Assembly (NCBI GenBank): GCA_009885355.1
Contig: VFKW01000147.1
Location: 1 to 23,663 of the forward strand
DNA from: Candidatus Berkelbacteria bacterium
Lineage (GTDB): Bacteria; Patescibacteriota; UBA1384; VFKW01
Direction of reading: 5' to 3'
Length of the DNA stretch: 23,663 nt
Shown piece by piece: positions 1 to 7,678 of the stretch. The position numbers were made by a program, and so were the translations under genes. The notes beneath the pieces were generated by a model. It had not been told where the DNA came from, did not search any database, and saw only the letters and a program-made list of their open reading frames with translations. Each line of letters starts with the position of its first letter. Position 1 is the first letter of the stretch.

Positions 1-2
1 AT

Positions 3-1700
3 ATCAAAGATTTTAAAACTGAAATCATTGTAAATCAAGATTCGACCTTATCCATTACTGAAAACATTACTGCCGATTGCGGCAGTCTTCTATACAAGCA
101 TGGTATATTTCGAACTTTGCCGACGCAATTTGAAAAAAACAAAAAAATGATTGATACTCCAATCATCCTTCAAAGTATTACAGATGCAGATGGTAAGTCC
201 TATCTTTATAAAACCATCAAAGATACTAAAAATCATCAAATTACTTGGCAAATTGGTGACCCAGACCAGGAAGTCCAAGGCGAGCATTTTTATAAAATTC
301 GCTATGAGCTCAGAAATATTATTAATGCTTCAGATTCAAACAAAGATGAGCTATATTTAAATTTAAATGGAAATTTTTGGGCCATCGATACCGATCATTT
401 TTCTGCCGAAATCACCTTCCCCGATAAAATTACGCAAAATAATTCTTCCACCTTGCTATATTCCGGATATTATGGCATCGATATCAATAAACTTGCAAAC
501 TATTTATGGTCTGGAGATCATACGATTAAAGTTGAGGCCAATCAGTCCTTACTCCCAAATCAAGGCATTACTTTATTGACTACTTTCCCAAAAAAAATTA
601 TTTCACCCTATCATCCGCATCTGACGGATTATGTTGATGATCTCCGTCAATTGATTTGGCTTGTCTTACCTATCATGATTTTTTCTCTCTGTTTTATCTT
701 TTGGATTATTTATGGTCGTGATCCCCGCGTCAAAGGCCCGATCGTTCCCGAATTTTCCATCCCAGGTGATTTCGCTCCGCTTGAATTAGGCATGCTTTTT
801 TCAAATGGCAAAATGGACACTCGCTACATCACCGCTGCTATCGTAAATTTGGCAGTCAAAGGTATAATCGCCATCGAGAAAATTGAACTAAATGGCAGGC
901 TGGATTATCGAATTCAGATGATTCATTACGATCCACAGCGAGTCAATGATTCCCAGCGTCATCTTATCAACGGGATCTTTGGTATTATTCTGGACAAAGG
1001 CCAAGTTCTTGATGAAAAGTATAAATATGAAGTAAATATCTCAGATCTGAAGCGCGATTTTTACAATACAGCTGAATTCTTGCAAAATTATATATCCGCT
1101 GACCTTGAAGATCAGTTATTGTTAGATTCAAATGGTCGAGCTATAAAAAAATTAATGCTCGGGCTTGCTGGCATAATCATCTTTCTTTATTTTCGTTTTT
1201 ATCTTTTCGAATTCGACAGCCTGATGCTGACAATTTCTGTTTTTCTAAGTGTTGTCATACTAATATTCTTTTCAATCATCATGCCAAAGCGAACCATGCG
1301 TGAGCTAGAATTGTATAAAAAAATTCTCGGTTTTCGTTTGTATCTGGATACGGCTGAAAAAAATCGGCAACAATTTTTAGAAAGCGAAAATATCTTTGAT
1401 CAACTTTTACCCTATGCGATTATGTTTGGTTTGGCCGAGAAATGGACTCATACTATGAGCAGTATCTATCAAGAAAAATACAATACAGTATTACCAGTTA
1501 GTAGCATGATTTGGCTTGTCGGTGTTGATTATGAAACTTTAAATCTCGATTCTTTCGCTGGTGATTTGAAAAGTATCGCTGAAGGTATCTCATCTGTTTT
1601 ACCAAGATTCAGTGGCTCATCTGGAGGTTCTGGGGGATTTGGCGGCGGAGGCGGCGGTTTTTCAGGTGGCGGCGGCGGAGGAGGCGGTGGTGGCTGGTGA
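3..1700 (+). CDS. DUF2207-family membrane protein with poly-Gly C-terminus (5' partial)
   Basis: The frame is open from the left window edge, so the true start lies upstream. The N-terminal part reads as the extracytoplasmic beta-rich DUF2207 domain, including the family-typical stretch HGIFRTLPT (about 98-124). A first membrane segment follows at about 650-717 (LIWLVLPIMIFSLCFIFWII) and a hydrophobic pair at about 1155-1290. The cytoplasmic segment between them contains the usual DUF2207 text (PEFSIPGDFAPLELGML). The protein ends in a Gly-rich tail closing with Trp, a hallmark of DUF2207/YciQ-like proteins. Function of the family is unknown. A role at the cell envelope is inferred from topology only. 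The gene ends at a hairpin terminator, so it is the last gene of its transcript. Family assignment is confident and function is not. Confidence 0.88.
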   Translation: MKDFKTEIIVNQDSTLSITENITADCGSLLYKHGIFRTLPTQFEKNKKMIDTPIILQSITDADGKSYLYKTIKDTKNHQITWQIGDPDQEVQGEHFYKIRYELRNIINASDSNKDELYLNLNGNFWAIDTDHFSAEITFPDKITQNNSSTLLYSGYYGIDINKLANYLWSGDHTIKVEANQSLLPNQGITLLTTFPKKIISPYHPHLTDYVDDLRQLIWLVLPIMIFSLCFIFWIIYGRDPRVKGPIVPEFSIPGDFAPLELGMLFSNGKMDTRYITAAIVNLAVKGIIAIEKIELNGRLDYRIQMIHYDPQRVNDSQRHLINGIFGIILDKGQVLDEKYKYEVNISDLKRDFYNTAEFLQNYISADLEDQLLLDSNGRAIKKLMLGLAGIIIFLYFRFYLFEFDSLMLTISVFLSVVILIFFSIIMPKRTMRELELYKKILGFRLYLDTAEKNRQQFLESENIFDQLLPYAIMFGLAEKWTHTMSSIYQEKYNTVLPVSSMIWLVGVDYETLNLDSFAGDLKSIAEGISSVLPRFSGSSGGSGGFGGGGGGFSGGGGGGGGGGW

Positions 1701-1732
1701 TTTTGTAGCAAAGTTTTTAAAAGTAAAAAATA

Positions 1733-1764
1733 AGCCCTCGAGTATTAAAACTCGGGGGCTTTTA
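1733..1764 (+). terminator. Intrinsic terminator after the DUF2207 gene
   Basis: A 10-bp stem (AGCCCTCGAG / CTCGGGGGCT, one G-T wobble) with an 8-nt loop is followed by TTTA. An A-rich run precedes it, so it could also act weakly on the other strand. The remaining DUF2207-malic enzyme gap (1765-1911) shows no gene or clear structure. Confidence 0.8.
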
Positions 1765-1911
1765 TGTTGAATATTAAAATCCAACTATATCTTGGTTTTG
1801 ATTATATTTACCGCCACCGTATACAGTCGTTCGAGTTCTCTAAGTGCCTAAATTATAGTCCAAAATCACATTTAAATCAAGAGTCCAACATATTAATTAC
1901 CACGACGTGAT

Positions 1912-1941
1912 CTGTCAATTTCCCTTTAAAAGTGCTATTCT
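1912..1941 (+). promoter_or_regulatory. Candidate promoter of the malic enzyme gene
   Basis: CTGTCA (1912-1917) and TATTCT (1936-1941) are separated by 18 nt. This would give a leader of roughly 23 nt carrying the AAAGGA ribosome site (1960-1965). A perfect TATAAT also lies at 1953-1958, 12 nt before the ATG; using it would remove most of the ribosome site. I cannot decide between the two. Confidence 0.4.
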
Positions 1942-1970
1942 TAAGCTGTAAATATAATCAAAGGATCAAT

Positions 1971-3116
1971 ATGAACTATGGTGAAGCCTCTGTTAATTCT
2001 CGTAAAGAAAAAAATGTAATCAAAATTTGTCCCAACGTTTCCCTACAAAATCGAGACGATTTATCAACCTTTTACACTCCCGGCATTGCTGAAGTTTCCC
2101 GCCAGATCGCCGCAGATAAAAGTAAAGTTTTCGATCTGACCATCAAGCGTAATTCTGTCGCCGTCATCACCGACGGCAGCGCCGTTTTAGGACTTGGCAA
2201 TATCGGTCCCGAAGCTGCCTTGCCGGTCATGGAAGGCAAAGCCCTCTTGTTTTCCGAATTCGCCGCCATCGACGCTTTCCCGATCTGTCTTGCTACTCAA
2301 GATTCAGCTGAAATTATTCATACCATCAAAAATATCGCCCCGGTTTTCGGCGGCATCAATCTTGAAGATATTTCCGCCCCCCGCTGCTTTGAAATTGAAA
2401 ATGCCCTTCAAGACCTCGGCATTCCCGTCATGCACGACGATCAACACGGCACCGCCGTCGTTGTTTTAGCCGGCCTGATTAATGCCCTAAAAGTTGTGAA
2501 TAAAAATATCCCTGACGTTAAAATCATCATTTCCGGCGCTGGCGCCGCCGGCACCGCCATCACCAAAATGATTTTAAATTATTCCAAAAATCAAGCGAAA
2601 ATCATTATCCTCGATCAAAAAGGCGCCATCAGTCTCAGTCAAGCAGATTTAACCCCCCAAAAACTCGATTTAGCCACAGTCACTAAAAATACAATCGAAG
2701 GCAGCCTTGAAACTGTTATAAAAAACGCTGACATTTTCATCGGCGTTTCCGCCCCCAATATTTTATCCGAAGCCATGATCCGATCGATGAATAAAGATGC
2801 CATCGTTTTTGCCATGGCCAATCCGGTTCCTGAAATCGATCCTGATCTAGCCATCGGTGCCGGCGCCGCCGTTGTCGCCACCGGCCGATCTGATTTTCCA
2901 AATCAAATCAACAATGTCCTCGCTTTCCCCGGCATTTTCCGCGGCGCCCTAGATTGCAGAGCCACAAAAATTACCGAAGAAATGAAGCTCGCCGCCGCTC
3001 TGGCTTTGGCTGATTATGTAAAAAATCCAACCTCGACCAATATTATCCCAAGTCCTTTAGATAAAGGCGTCGTCGCAATCGTTTCCCAGGCTGTCCAAGC
3101 TGCTGCTTGCAACTAG
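1971..3116 (+). CDS. NAD(P)-dependent malic enzyme (short, no PTA domain)
   Basis: Oxidative decarboxylation of malate to pyruvate, producing NADH or NADPH. The 381 residues cover the malic N-terminal domain with the catalytic Tyr in FYTPGIAEV (Tyr35), the general-base Lys in LPVMEGKALLF (Lys90) and the metal/substrate motif VMHDDQHGTA. A Rossmann domain with GAGAAG follows, then the typical end MANPVPEIDP / ATGRSDFPNQINNVLAFPG. The length matches the simple bacterial enzymes; the phosphotransacetylase-like extension of MaeB is absent. The ATG at 1971 is preferred because AAAGGA precedes it; a GTG at 1932 is in frame but adds 13 non-conserved residues. Cofactor preference cannot be read reliably. 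It stands alone between a terminator and a repeat element. In a reduced genome it would supply pyruvate and reducing power, which is inference. Confidence 0.95.
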   Translation: MNYGEASVNSRKEKNVIKICPNVSLQNRDDLSTFYTPGIAEVSRQIAADKSKVFDLTIKRNSVAVITDGSAVLGLGNIGPEAALPVMEGKALLFSEFAAIDAFPICLATQDSAEIIHTIKNIAPVFGGINLEDISAPRCFEIENALQDLGIPVMHDDQHGTAVVVLAGLINALKVVNKNIPDVKIIISGAGAAGTAITKMILNYSKNQAKIIILDQKGAISLSQADLTPQKLDLATVTKNTIEGSLETVIKNADIFIGVSAPNILSEAMIRSMNKDAIVFAMANPVPEIDPDLAIGAGAAVVATGRSDFPNQINNVLAFPGIFRGALDCRATKITEEMKLAAALALADYVKNPTSTNIIPSPLDKGVVAIVSQAVQAAACN

Positions 3117-3234
3117 TCGTCATTCAGGTCGGGAAGGGTTCCCAGAACCGGAATCCAGGAAACTTTACAAGTGGATCCCGGACCTTGCCCGCCGGCAGGC
3201 AGGTATCTGGTGCCACCCGCTTCCGGGATGACGA
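3117..3234. repeat. MITE-like intergenic palindromic element
   Basis: The 118-bp GC-rich segment begins one base after the malic enzyme stop codon. Its ends form an imperfect 12-bp inverted repeat (TCGTCATTCAGG / CCGGGATGACGA, two mismatches). An inner perfect 7-bp stem pairs ATCCCGG (3175-3181) with CCGGGAT (3223-3229). Inside it are the palindromic core at 3184-3203 and a small GGTGCCACC hairpin. A 64-codon ORF runs across it but looks like an accidental reading of the repeat. The 'GTCATTC...GGGATGAC' style of terminus is common to non-coding palindromic repeats in several bacteria. Mobility is inferred. Confidence 0.65.
3186..3204. repeat. Dispersed palindromic repeat, copy A
   Basis: The 19-mer TGCCCGCCGGCAGGCAGGT is identical to 20048-20066. 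It sits inside the 118-bp element. The surrounding 20 bp are a near-perfect palindrome centred on GCCGGC. Confidence 0.85.
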
Positions 3235-3318
3235 TATGGGGCATGATGCTCTGTCAGCTTACTGCGGGGTAGTTTATTATAATTTTTTTTCATCGACTTA
3301 AGACATTTATTATTTCTC

Positions 3319-3327
3319 TGCTATAAT
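3319..3327 (+). promoter_or_regulatory. Extended -10 promoter of recQ, leaderless
   Basis: TGC followed by TATAAT (3322-3327) is an extended -10. A weak -35 (TTAAGA, 3298-3303) lies 18 nt upstream. Only 6 nt separate the hexamer from the ATG at 3334, so transcription should begin at or beside the A of the start codon. No ribosome site is present. Confidence 0.75.
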
Positions 3328-3333
3328 AGCCTT

Positions 3334-5460
3334 ATGTATACCATTCTGAAAAAACATTTTGGCTACGATCAATTTCGCCCCCACCAAGAGGATATTATTA
3401 ATCATACCTTAAAAGGCAATGATAGCTTGGTTCTCATGCCAACCGGGGGAGGGAAGTCGCTTTGCTATCAATTGCCAGCTCTAAAATTCGACGGCATCAC
3501 TCTTGTCATTTCCCCACTGATCGCCCTCATGAAAGACCAAGTCGACTCACTAAATACCAGTGGCATCAGCGCTGAATATATTAATAGCAGCCTCAATAAT
3601 TCCCAAATCGAAGCCATCAAAATCCGCGCACAAATCGGCGATGTTAAAATTTTATATTTAGCTCCCGAACGTCTTTCAATTGACTCTTTTCGTCAATTTT
3701 TAAAAACTCTGCCGGTAAGTTTGATCGCCATCGATGAAGCTCACTGTATTTCCCAATGGGGTCACGATTTTCGTCCTGAATATCGCAACCTCAGCATTCT
3801 ACGCAAAGATTTTCCCAAAACTCCCGTCATCGCGCTGACTGCCACCGCCACCGAAAAAGTTCGCGACGATATTATCAGTCAATTAAAAATCAAAAACGCC
3901 AAAGTTTTCACTTCCAGTTTCAATCGTCCAAATCTAACTTATATTGTCGAGCCAAAAAAACAGGCCTACCAAAAGCTTCTGCAATATTTAAAAAAATATC
4001 AGGACCAGCCCGCCATTATTTATTGCTTTTCCAGAAAAGACACCGAAAAGTTAGCCAAGGATCTTAATTCTGACGGCCATTCGGCTTTGCCTTATCATGC
4101 CGGCTTGAACAATCTCGAGCGCAATCTAAATCAAGAAAAATTCATCCGTGATGAAGTTAACATCATGGTTGCCACCATCGCTTTTGGCATGGGCATTGAT
4201 AAACCAGACGTTCGATTGGTCGTTCACTATGACTTGCCTCGCACCATCGAAGGCTATTATCAGGAAACTGGCCGTGCCGGCCGTGACGATCTGCCCTCAG
4301 ATTGCGTCCTTTTCTATTCCTGGGGCGATAAGATCAAACATGATTTTTTTATAAACCAAATTTATGATCTGGAAGAGCGTCAAAAAGCAGTTATCAAATT
4401 GCAAGAAATGCTCGATTATGCTGGATTAGTCACTTGTCGAAGGGATTATTTGCTCAATTATTTTGGTGAAATATCAAACGCTAATAATTGCAATCTTTGC
4501 GATATTTGCCAAGGCTCAAAAGAAGAATTCGACGCCACTGCCATCACTCAAAAAATTCTTTCAGCCATTTACAAAACTGGTCAGCGTTTCGGCGCCGGCT
4601 TTATTGTAAAAATTCTTCGCGGCGCCAAAGATAAAAAAATCACGAGCATAGAACGTGAATTATCCGTGTATGGCATCGCTCCAGATTTTTCCGAAGCCCA
4701 GATCAAAAAAATCATCACCCATTTGATTTCCCGCGGCTTAGTTGTAAAAACAGGCGTCCAATATCCGATCTTAAATATTAGCTCAAAAGGCCTAAATTTT
4801 CTAAAACAAAAAGAAACTATCTTTTTACCTGTATTAAAAGAAGAAATTGTATCAAAAGACGAAAAAAATGTTGATTTGGATTACGATTACGATCTATTTG
4901 TCAAATTAAAAATCCTACGCAAGCAATTTGCCGACACTCAAGGCGTGCCGCCTTTTGCTATTTTCGGCGATAAATCACTTCACGAAATGGCCTATTATCT
5001 ACCAAAAAACGAGGCCGCTTTTGCCAATATTCACGGCGTCGGCAGTTTCAAATTAGAACAATTCTCCTCCAGTTTTCTAAAAGTTATAAATGAGTACGTC
5101 ATAGACAATAATCTATCTTCGCCGGCTGTTTCTTCATTATCAAAAACCAATCGCAAGCTTACTTCGGCCAAAACCTATGATGAAACCAAAACTTTGATCA
5201 TTCAAAAACTTTCATTGGAACAAATGGCCGATGTGCGACAGCTCACCATCAATACTATTATTTCCCATTTAGAAAAATTATCCAAAGAAAATCCTGAACT
5301 TGATATAAGCTACTTAAAACCAAATGCATCCAAATTCGATGAAATCAAAAAAGCGTTTAGTCAATCAAAAACTCAAGTTTTAACTCCAGTTTTTAAACGC
5401 CTAAACGGCAAATACTCATTCGAAGACCTCCGTCTGGCTCGAATATTTTTAAGTAATTAG
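3334..5460 (+). CDS. recQ: ATP-dependent DNA helicase RecQ
   Basis: 3'-5' DNA helicase acting in recombination and fork repair. All RecQ parts are present in 708 residues: Walker A PTGGGKS (36-42), DEAH box (134-137), motif III ALTATATEKV, and the helicase C domain with MGIDKPDVR and the arginine-finger motif QETGRAGRD. The zinc site has four Cys (368, 386, 389, 392), followed by an RQC winged helix (about 400-490). Next is an HRDC domain (about 520-595; GVPPFAIFGDKSLHEMA). The C-terminal tail (about 610-708) resembles the helix-turn-helix found at the end of many RecQ proteins. It looks complete and functional. No ribosome site precedes the ATG; the -10 box is 6 nt upstream. It is monocistronic, since the next gene has its own promoter. 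Confidence 0.97.
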   Translation: MYTILKKHFGYDQFRPHQEDIINHTLKGNDSLVLMPTGGGKSLCYQLPALKFDGITLVISPLIALMKDQVDSLNTSGISAEYINSSLNNSQIEAIKIRAQIGDVKILYLAPERLSIDSFRQFLKTLPVSLIAIDEAHCISQWGHDFRPEYRNLSILRKDFPKTPVIALTATATEKVRDDIISQLKIKNAKVFTSSFNRPNLTYIVEPKKQAYQKLLQYLKKYQDQPAIIYCFSRKDTEKLAKDLNSDGHSALPYHAGLNNLERNLNQEKFIRDEVNIMVATIAFGMGIDKPDVRLVVHYDLPRTIEGYYQETGRAGRDDLPSDCVLFYSWGDKIKHDFFINQIYDLEERQKAVIKLQEMLDYAGLVTCRRDYLLNYFGEISNANNCNLCDICQGSKEEFDATAITQKILSAIYKTGQRFGAGFIVKILRGAKDKKITSIERELSVYGIAPDFSEAQIKKIITHLISRGLVVKTGVQYPILNISSKGLNFLKQKETIFLPVLKEEIVSKDEKNVDLDYDYDLFVKLKILRKQFADTQGVPPFAIFGDKSLHEMAYYLPKNEAAFANIHGVGSFKLEQFSSSFLKVINEYVIDNNLSSPAVSSLSKTNRKLTSAKTYDETKTLIIQKLSLEQMADVRQLTINTIISHLEKLSKENPELDISYLKPNASKFDEIKKAFSQSKTQVLTPVFKRLNGKYSFEDLRLARIFLSN

Positions 5461-5505
5461 TATCCTCAAAAAATCTCCAAAGCTAAGCAAACATTTCAAT
5501 AATTA

Positions 5506-5532
5506 TTGACAATAGCAATTTTTTGTTATAAT
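5506..5532 (+). promoter_or_regulatory. Consensus promoter of the secreted orphan protein
   Basis: A perfect TTGACA (5506-5511) and a perfect TATAAT (5527-5532) are separated by 15 nt, shorter than the usual 17. The -10 is extended by TG one base upstream. Both hexamers being perfect makes this the most consensus-like promoter in the window. Confidence 0.75.
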
Positions 5533-5546
5533 ATTAACCTGTTAAT
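5533..5546. promoter_or_regulatory. Operator-like palindrome at the transcription start
   Basis: ATTAAC-CT-GTTAAT is a perfect 14-bp inverted repeat directly after the -10 box, covering the predicted +1 (about 5539). The position is typical for a repressor site. No regulator gene is adjacent. Confidence 0.5.
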
Positions 5547-5684
5547 TTATGTCGTATTTCCAGCAAACGATCACTGGGTTGTAGATTGACAATCTAATAT
5601 TCAAGGAGGTGGTATCTGGTTTTTGTGTGGCTGTTGTAATATTTTGTAAGTCGTTTTGAAAAAACTGAATGAGGAGAAAATGAT
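5547..5684 (+). other. Long 5' leader with hairpin and unused Shine-Dalgarno
   Basis: About 140 nt lie between the predicted start of transcription and the ATG. The leader holds a 6-bp hairpin TAGATT-gac-AATCTA (5582-5596). Seven nt later comes a full-strength ribosome site AAGGAGGTG (5603-5611) without an ATG after it. The only possible starts are non-ATG: CTG 5616 (7 codons, ends TAA 5639) or GTG 5609 (16 codons, ends TGA 5659). The 9-mer ATTGACAAT occurs at 5505-5513 and again at 5585-5593. It matches no riboswitch class I know. Confidence 0.45.
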
Positions 5685-6854
5685 ATGATTCGGATTACAA
5701 AAAAACTGCTTTGCTTCTTGATCGTCGCCTTTGCGATGATCTCTCTGACAATTCCCGTGGCAGCCGCCACAATGACTGATGCTAGTGTCGTACTTTCCAA
5801 TCTCAAACCTAGTGCCATATCTTCGTACCATTTCACGATGAAACTCGGTACGACCCACAATGTCAAAGCAATAAGAATGGACTGGAAAACTATTGCTATA
5901 GGCGGCACAACGCCAGCCTGGTTGGAAATTTTCGGATCAAGTTTGTTTGACATTAACTCCGGCGATGTTGGAGATTGGACACTTAATAACAGTAACTTTG
6001 CAACCGGCATTACACTAAAAAATGCCGCCGGAGCTGAAATTGCCGAAAATGAAGTCCTTGAGTGGACTATTGACAACATTATCAACCCGATTATTACTCA
6101 ATATGGCAATGTTCGTCCTGGTTGCACATCATACAATGCCGCAGGAAATGGAAATGGTGATATGAGATCTGGTAAAGCATTCATATTAGTCCAGACTTAC
6201 AACAGCACCGATATGCTGCCGGTAAACATTGTAGACGAAGTCACGATCCCCTTTATTGTTACCACAAATGAGGATCTAGGTGATTTTATCGTGACACAAG
6301 TGGTTACAAAACCGAGCGGCGCGACAATATATCTCCAAAAAGAGAATAAACCTTGCGCCGATGTTATCAATTTTTGGACGGGACCCTATCAGCCGGCTAT
6401 CGGAGACAAGATAAATGTTTACGGTACAAAATCCGGCTGGGATAGTTGGCATTCGATCCAAATGTCCAGTGGAGTGGTCACTCTTAAAAGCCAAGCCAAT
6501 GATCTGCCGAAACCAACTGCATTTAACAATCGCGCAATTTTTTCTTCTTTAAATGATAAAGGTGCGCCTTGCTACGCTCTGCGCGCCAAAGTCTGGGGAA
6601 AAGTTCGCAAGCCCTCATCGTTTAGTGTCGTCGAGTTCATCGATGGTTACTATGCCGCCTACATCGAAGACGGCAGCAAAATAATTTGGCCGGCCGCAAC
6701 TCCGGCAATACCTCACCGTGGAGGTATCAAATTAATGACTTCAAGTCTGGAAACTCTGAACGCTATTAATAATTCTGAATTCTATCTTGCTCAAGGTGTG
6801 ATAGACACAGAATATCATGGCAAGCGCTATCCAGTCATCTGGCTGGACAACTAG
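5685..6854 (+). CDS. Secreted protein of unknown function with OB-fold-like C-terminus
   Basis: I do not recognise a named family. The 389 residues start with a clear Sec signal peptide: KK, then a hydrophobic core LLCFLIVAFAMISLTI, then a PVAAA cleavage region near residue 28. The N-terminal mature part (about 29-205) is Thr/Asn/Ile-rich and beta-like, reminiscent of surface adhesion or immunoglobulin-like modules. Two C-terminal stretches start with a similar pattern (IGDKINVYG near 239, LRAKVWGKV near 297, then an ...IEDGS... segment). This recalls OB-fold-like extracellular modules. There is no sorting signal or C-terminal membrane anchor, so release or non-covalent surface attachment is likely. 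Start: GAGGAG (5671-5676) is 8 nt before the ATG; an overlapping ATG-ATA-TGA at 5680 is not used. It is monocistronic, with its own promoter and terminator. Confidence 0.85.
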   Translation: MIRITKKLLCFLIVAFAMISLTIPVAAATMTDASVVLSNLKPSAISSYHFTMKLGTTHNVKAIRMDWKTIAIGGTTPAWLEIFGSSLFDINSGDVGDWTLNNSNFATGITLKNAAGAEIAENEVLEWTIDNIINPIITQYGNVRPGCTSYNAAGNGNGDMRSGKAFILVQTYNSTDMLPVNIVDEVTIPFIVTTNEDLGDFIVTQVVTKPSGATIYLQKENKPCADVINFWTGPYQPAIGDKINVYGTKSGWDSWHSIQMSSGVVTLKSQANDLPKPTAFNNRAIFSSLNDKGAPCYALRAKVWGKVRKPSSFSVVEFIDGYYAAYIEDGSKIIWPAATPAIPHRGGIKLMTSSLETLNAINNSEFYLAQGVIDTEYHGKRYPVIWLDN

Positions 6855-6867
6855 CCTCAATTCCATA

Positions 6868-6891
6868 AGGGCCCTGACGGGCCCTATTTTA
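6868..6891 (+). terminator. Intrinsic terminator after the secreted protein
   Basis: The stem AGGGCCC / GGGCCCT (7 bp) with a TGAC tetraloop is followed by ATTTTAA. It lies 14 nt after the stop codon. Confidence 0.85.
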
Positions 6892-6902
6892 ATACCAACG
6901 AC

Positions 6903-6931
6903 TTTTCATTTCAAGGTTTTTCTGCTAAAAT
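6903..6931 (+). promoter_or_regulatory. Promoter of the YhhQ-family gene
   Basis: TTTTCA (6903-6908) and TAAAAT (6926-6931) are 17 nt apart, and the -10 is extended by TGC. The predicted leader is about 16 nt with AGGAGA (6945-6950) before the ATG. Confidence 0.6.
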
Positions 6932-6953
6932 AAGGTCTGCTAATAGGAGAAAA

Positions 6954-7625
6954 ATGAAAAAATATAAATACTTAGACATCATCACCGTTATCTTCGTCGC
7001 CGTTTTATTAATCAGCAATATCGCTTCGACCAAACTTGCCAAAATCGGTTTTATGGTCCTCGATGGCGGCACTATTTTATTCCCGCTTTCCTATATTTTC
7101 AATGACGTTTTGACTGAAGTTTACGGCTACAAAAATTCCCGCCGCGTCATCTGGCTCGGCTTCGCCTCGGCTTTACTAATGTCGCTCGTTCTTATCGTTG
7201 TCGGACTTTTACCATCGGCCGATGGCTGGAACAATCAAGACGCCTACATGAAAATTTTAGGTCAAGCCCCGCGAATAGTCGCGGCCAGTCTGGCAGCATA
7301 TTTTGTCGGTGAGTTTGCCAACTCCTATATATTAGCCAAAATGAAAATCAAAACCAAAGGCAAATGGCTCTGGATGCGCACCATCGGCTCCACTTTGGTC
7401 GGCGAACTTCTAGATAGTTTAATATTTGTCATCATCGCTTTTGCCGGCACGATCCCGACCAACTTATTAATCGATTTAATTATTTTTAACTATATCTTCA
7501 AAACCTCCGTCGAAGTCGTATTCACACCATTAACCTATCTCATCATCAATAAATTAAAACAAAAAGAATCCGCAGATTACTACGATCTAAAAACTAATTT
7601 CAATCCTTTTCACTTAGAAGCTTAA
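6954..7625 (+). CDS. yhhQ: Queuosine precursor transporter, YhhQ/QPTR (VUT) family
   Basis: Inner-membrane transporter family that in E. coli takes up the queuosine precursors preQ0 and preQ1. The 223 residues give about six membrane segments. Family motifs are visible: SNIASTK in the first helix, the block FPLSYIFNDVLTEVYGYKNSR, then EFANSYILAKMK and STLVGELLDSLIF. AGGAGA sits 4 nt before the ATG. For a reduced organism this implies salvage of a deazapurine or queuine base for tRNA modification at wobble position 34. Neither tgt nor queuosine synthesis genes are in the window, so the substrate rests on family membership. A promoter-like box follows before the next gene, so it is probably its own unit. 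Confidence 0.9.
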   Translation: MKKYKYLDIITVIFVAVLLISNIASTKLAKIGFMVLDGGTILFPLSYIFNDVLTEVYGYKNSRRVIWLGFASALLMSLVLIVVGLLPSADGWNNQDAYMKILGQAPRIVAASLAAYFVGEFANSYILAKMKIKTKGKWLWMRTIGSTLVGELLDSLIFVIIAFAGTIPTNLLIDLIIFNYIFKTSVEVVFTPLTYLIINKLKQKESADYYDLKTNFNPFHLEA

Positions 7626-7661
7626 ATATTTTATAACCTATTCAATACTCACAATGAGGTT

Positions 7662-7672
7662 TATAATACAAT
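7662..7672 (+). promoter_or_regulatory. Overlapping -10 boxes of the EamA gene, (near-)leaderless
   Basis: TATAAT (7662-7667) overlaps TACAAT (7667-7672). The second ends exactly 6 nt before the ATG at 7679, as in recQ and the methyltransferase; the first would leave a leader of about 5 nt. The only SD-like string (GAGGT, 7656-7660) is too far upstream to serve this ATG. No convincing -35 is seen. Confidence 0.5.
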
Positions 7673-7678
7673 AGTAAT

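Noticed and set aside
1627..1697. GGN-rich tract considered as a microsatellite
   Set aside because: It is in frame, ends in the expected Trp-stop and matches the known Gly-rich tail of this family, so it is coding sequence.
1529..1711. Minus-strand proline-rich ORF
   Set aside because: It is the complement of the poly-Gly tail of the DUF2207 gene.
1825..1850. T-loop-like GTTCGAGTTC, checked as part of a tRNA
   Set aside because: No acceptor stem, anticodon arm or D-arm can be built around it.
3107..3301. 64-codon plus-strand ORF with the text LPAGRQVSGATRF
   Set aside because: It runs through the palindromic element, overlaps the end of the malic enzyme gene and has no ribosome site; the peptide is a by-product of the repeat.
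5594..6085. 163-codon minus-strand ORF opposite the secreted protein
   Set aside because: The plus-strand gene has a signal peptide, SD, promoter and terminator; the minus ORF has no recognisable domain.
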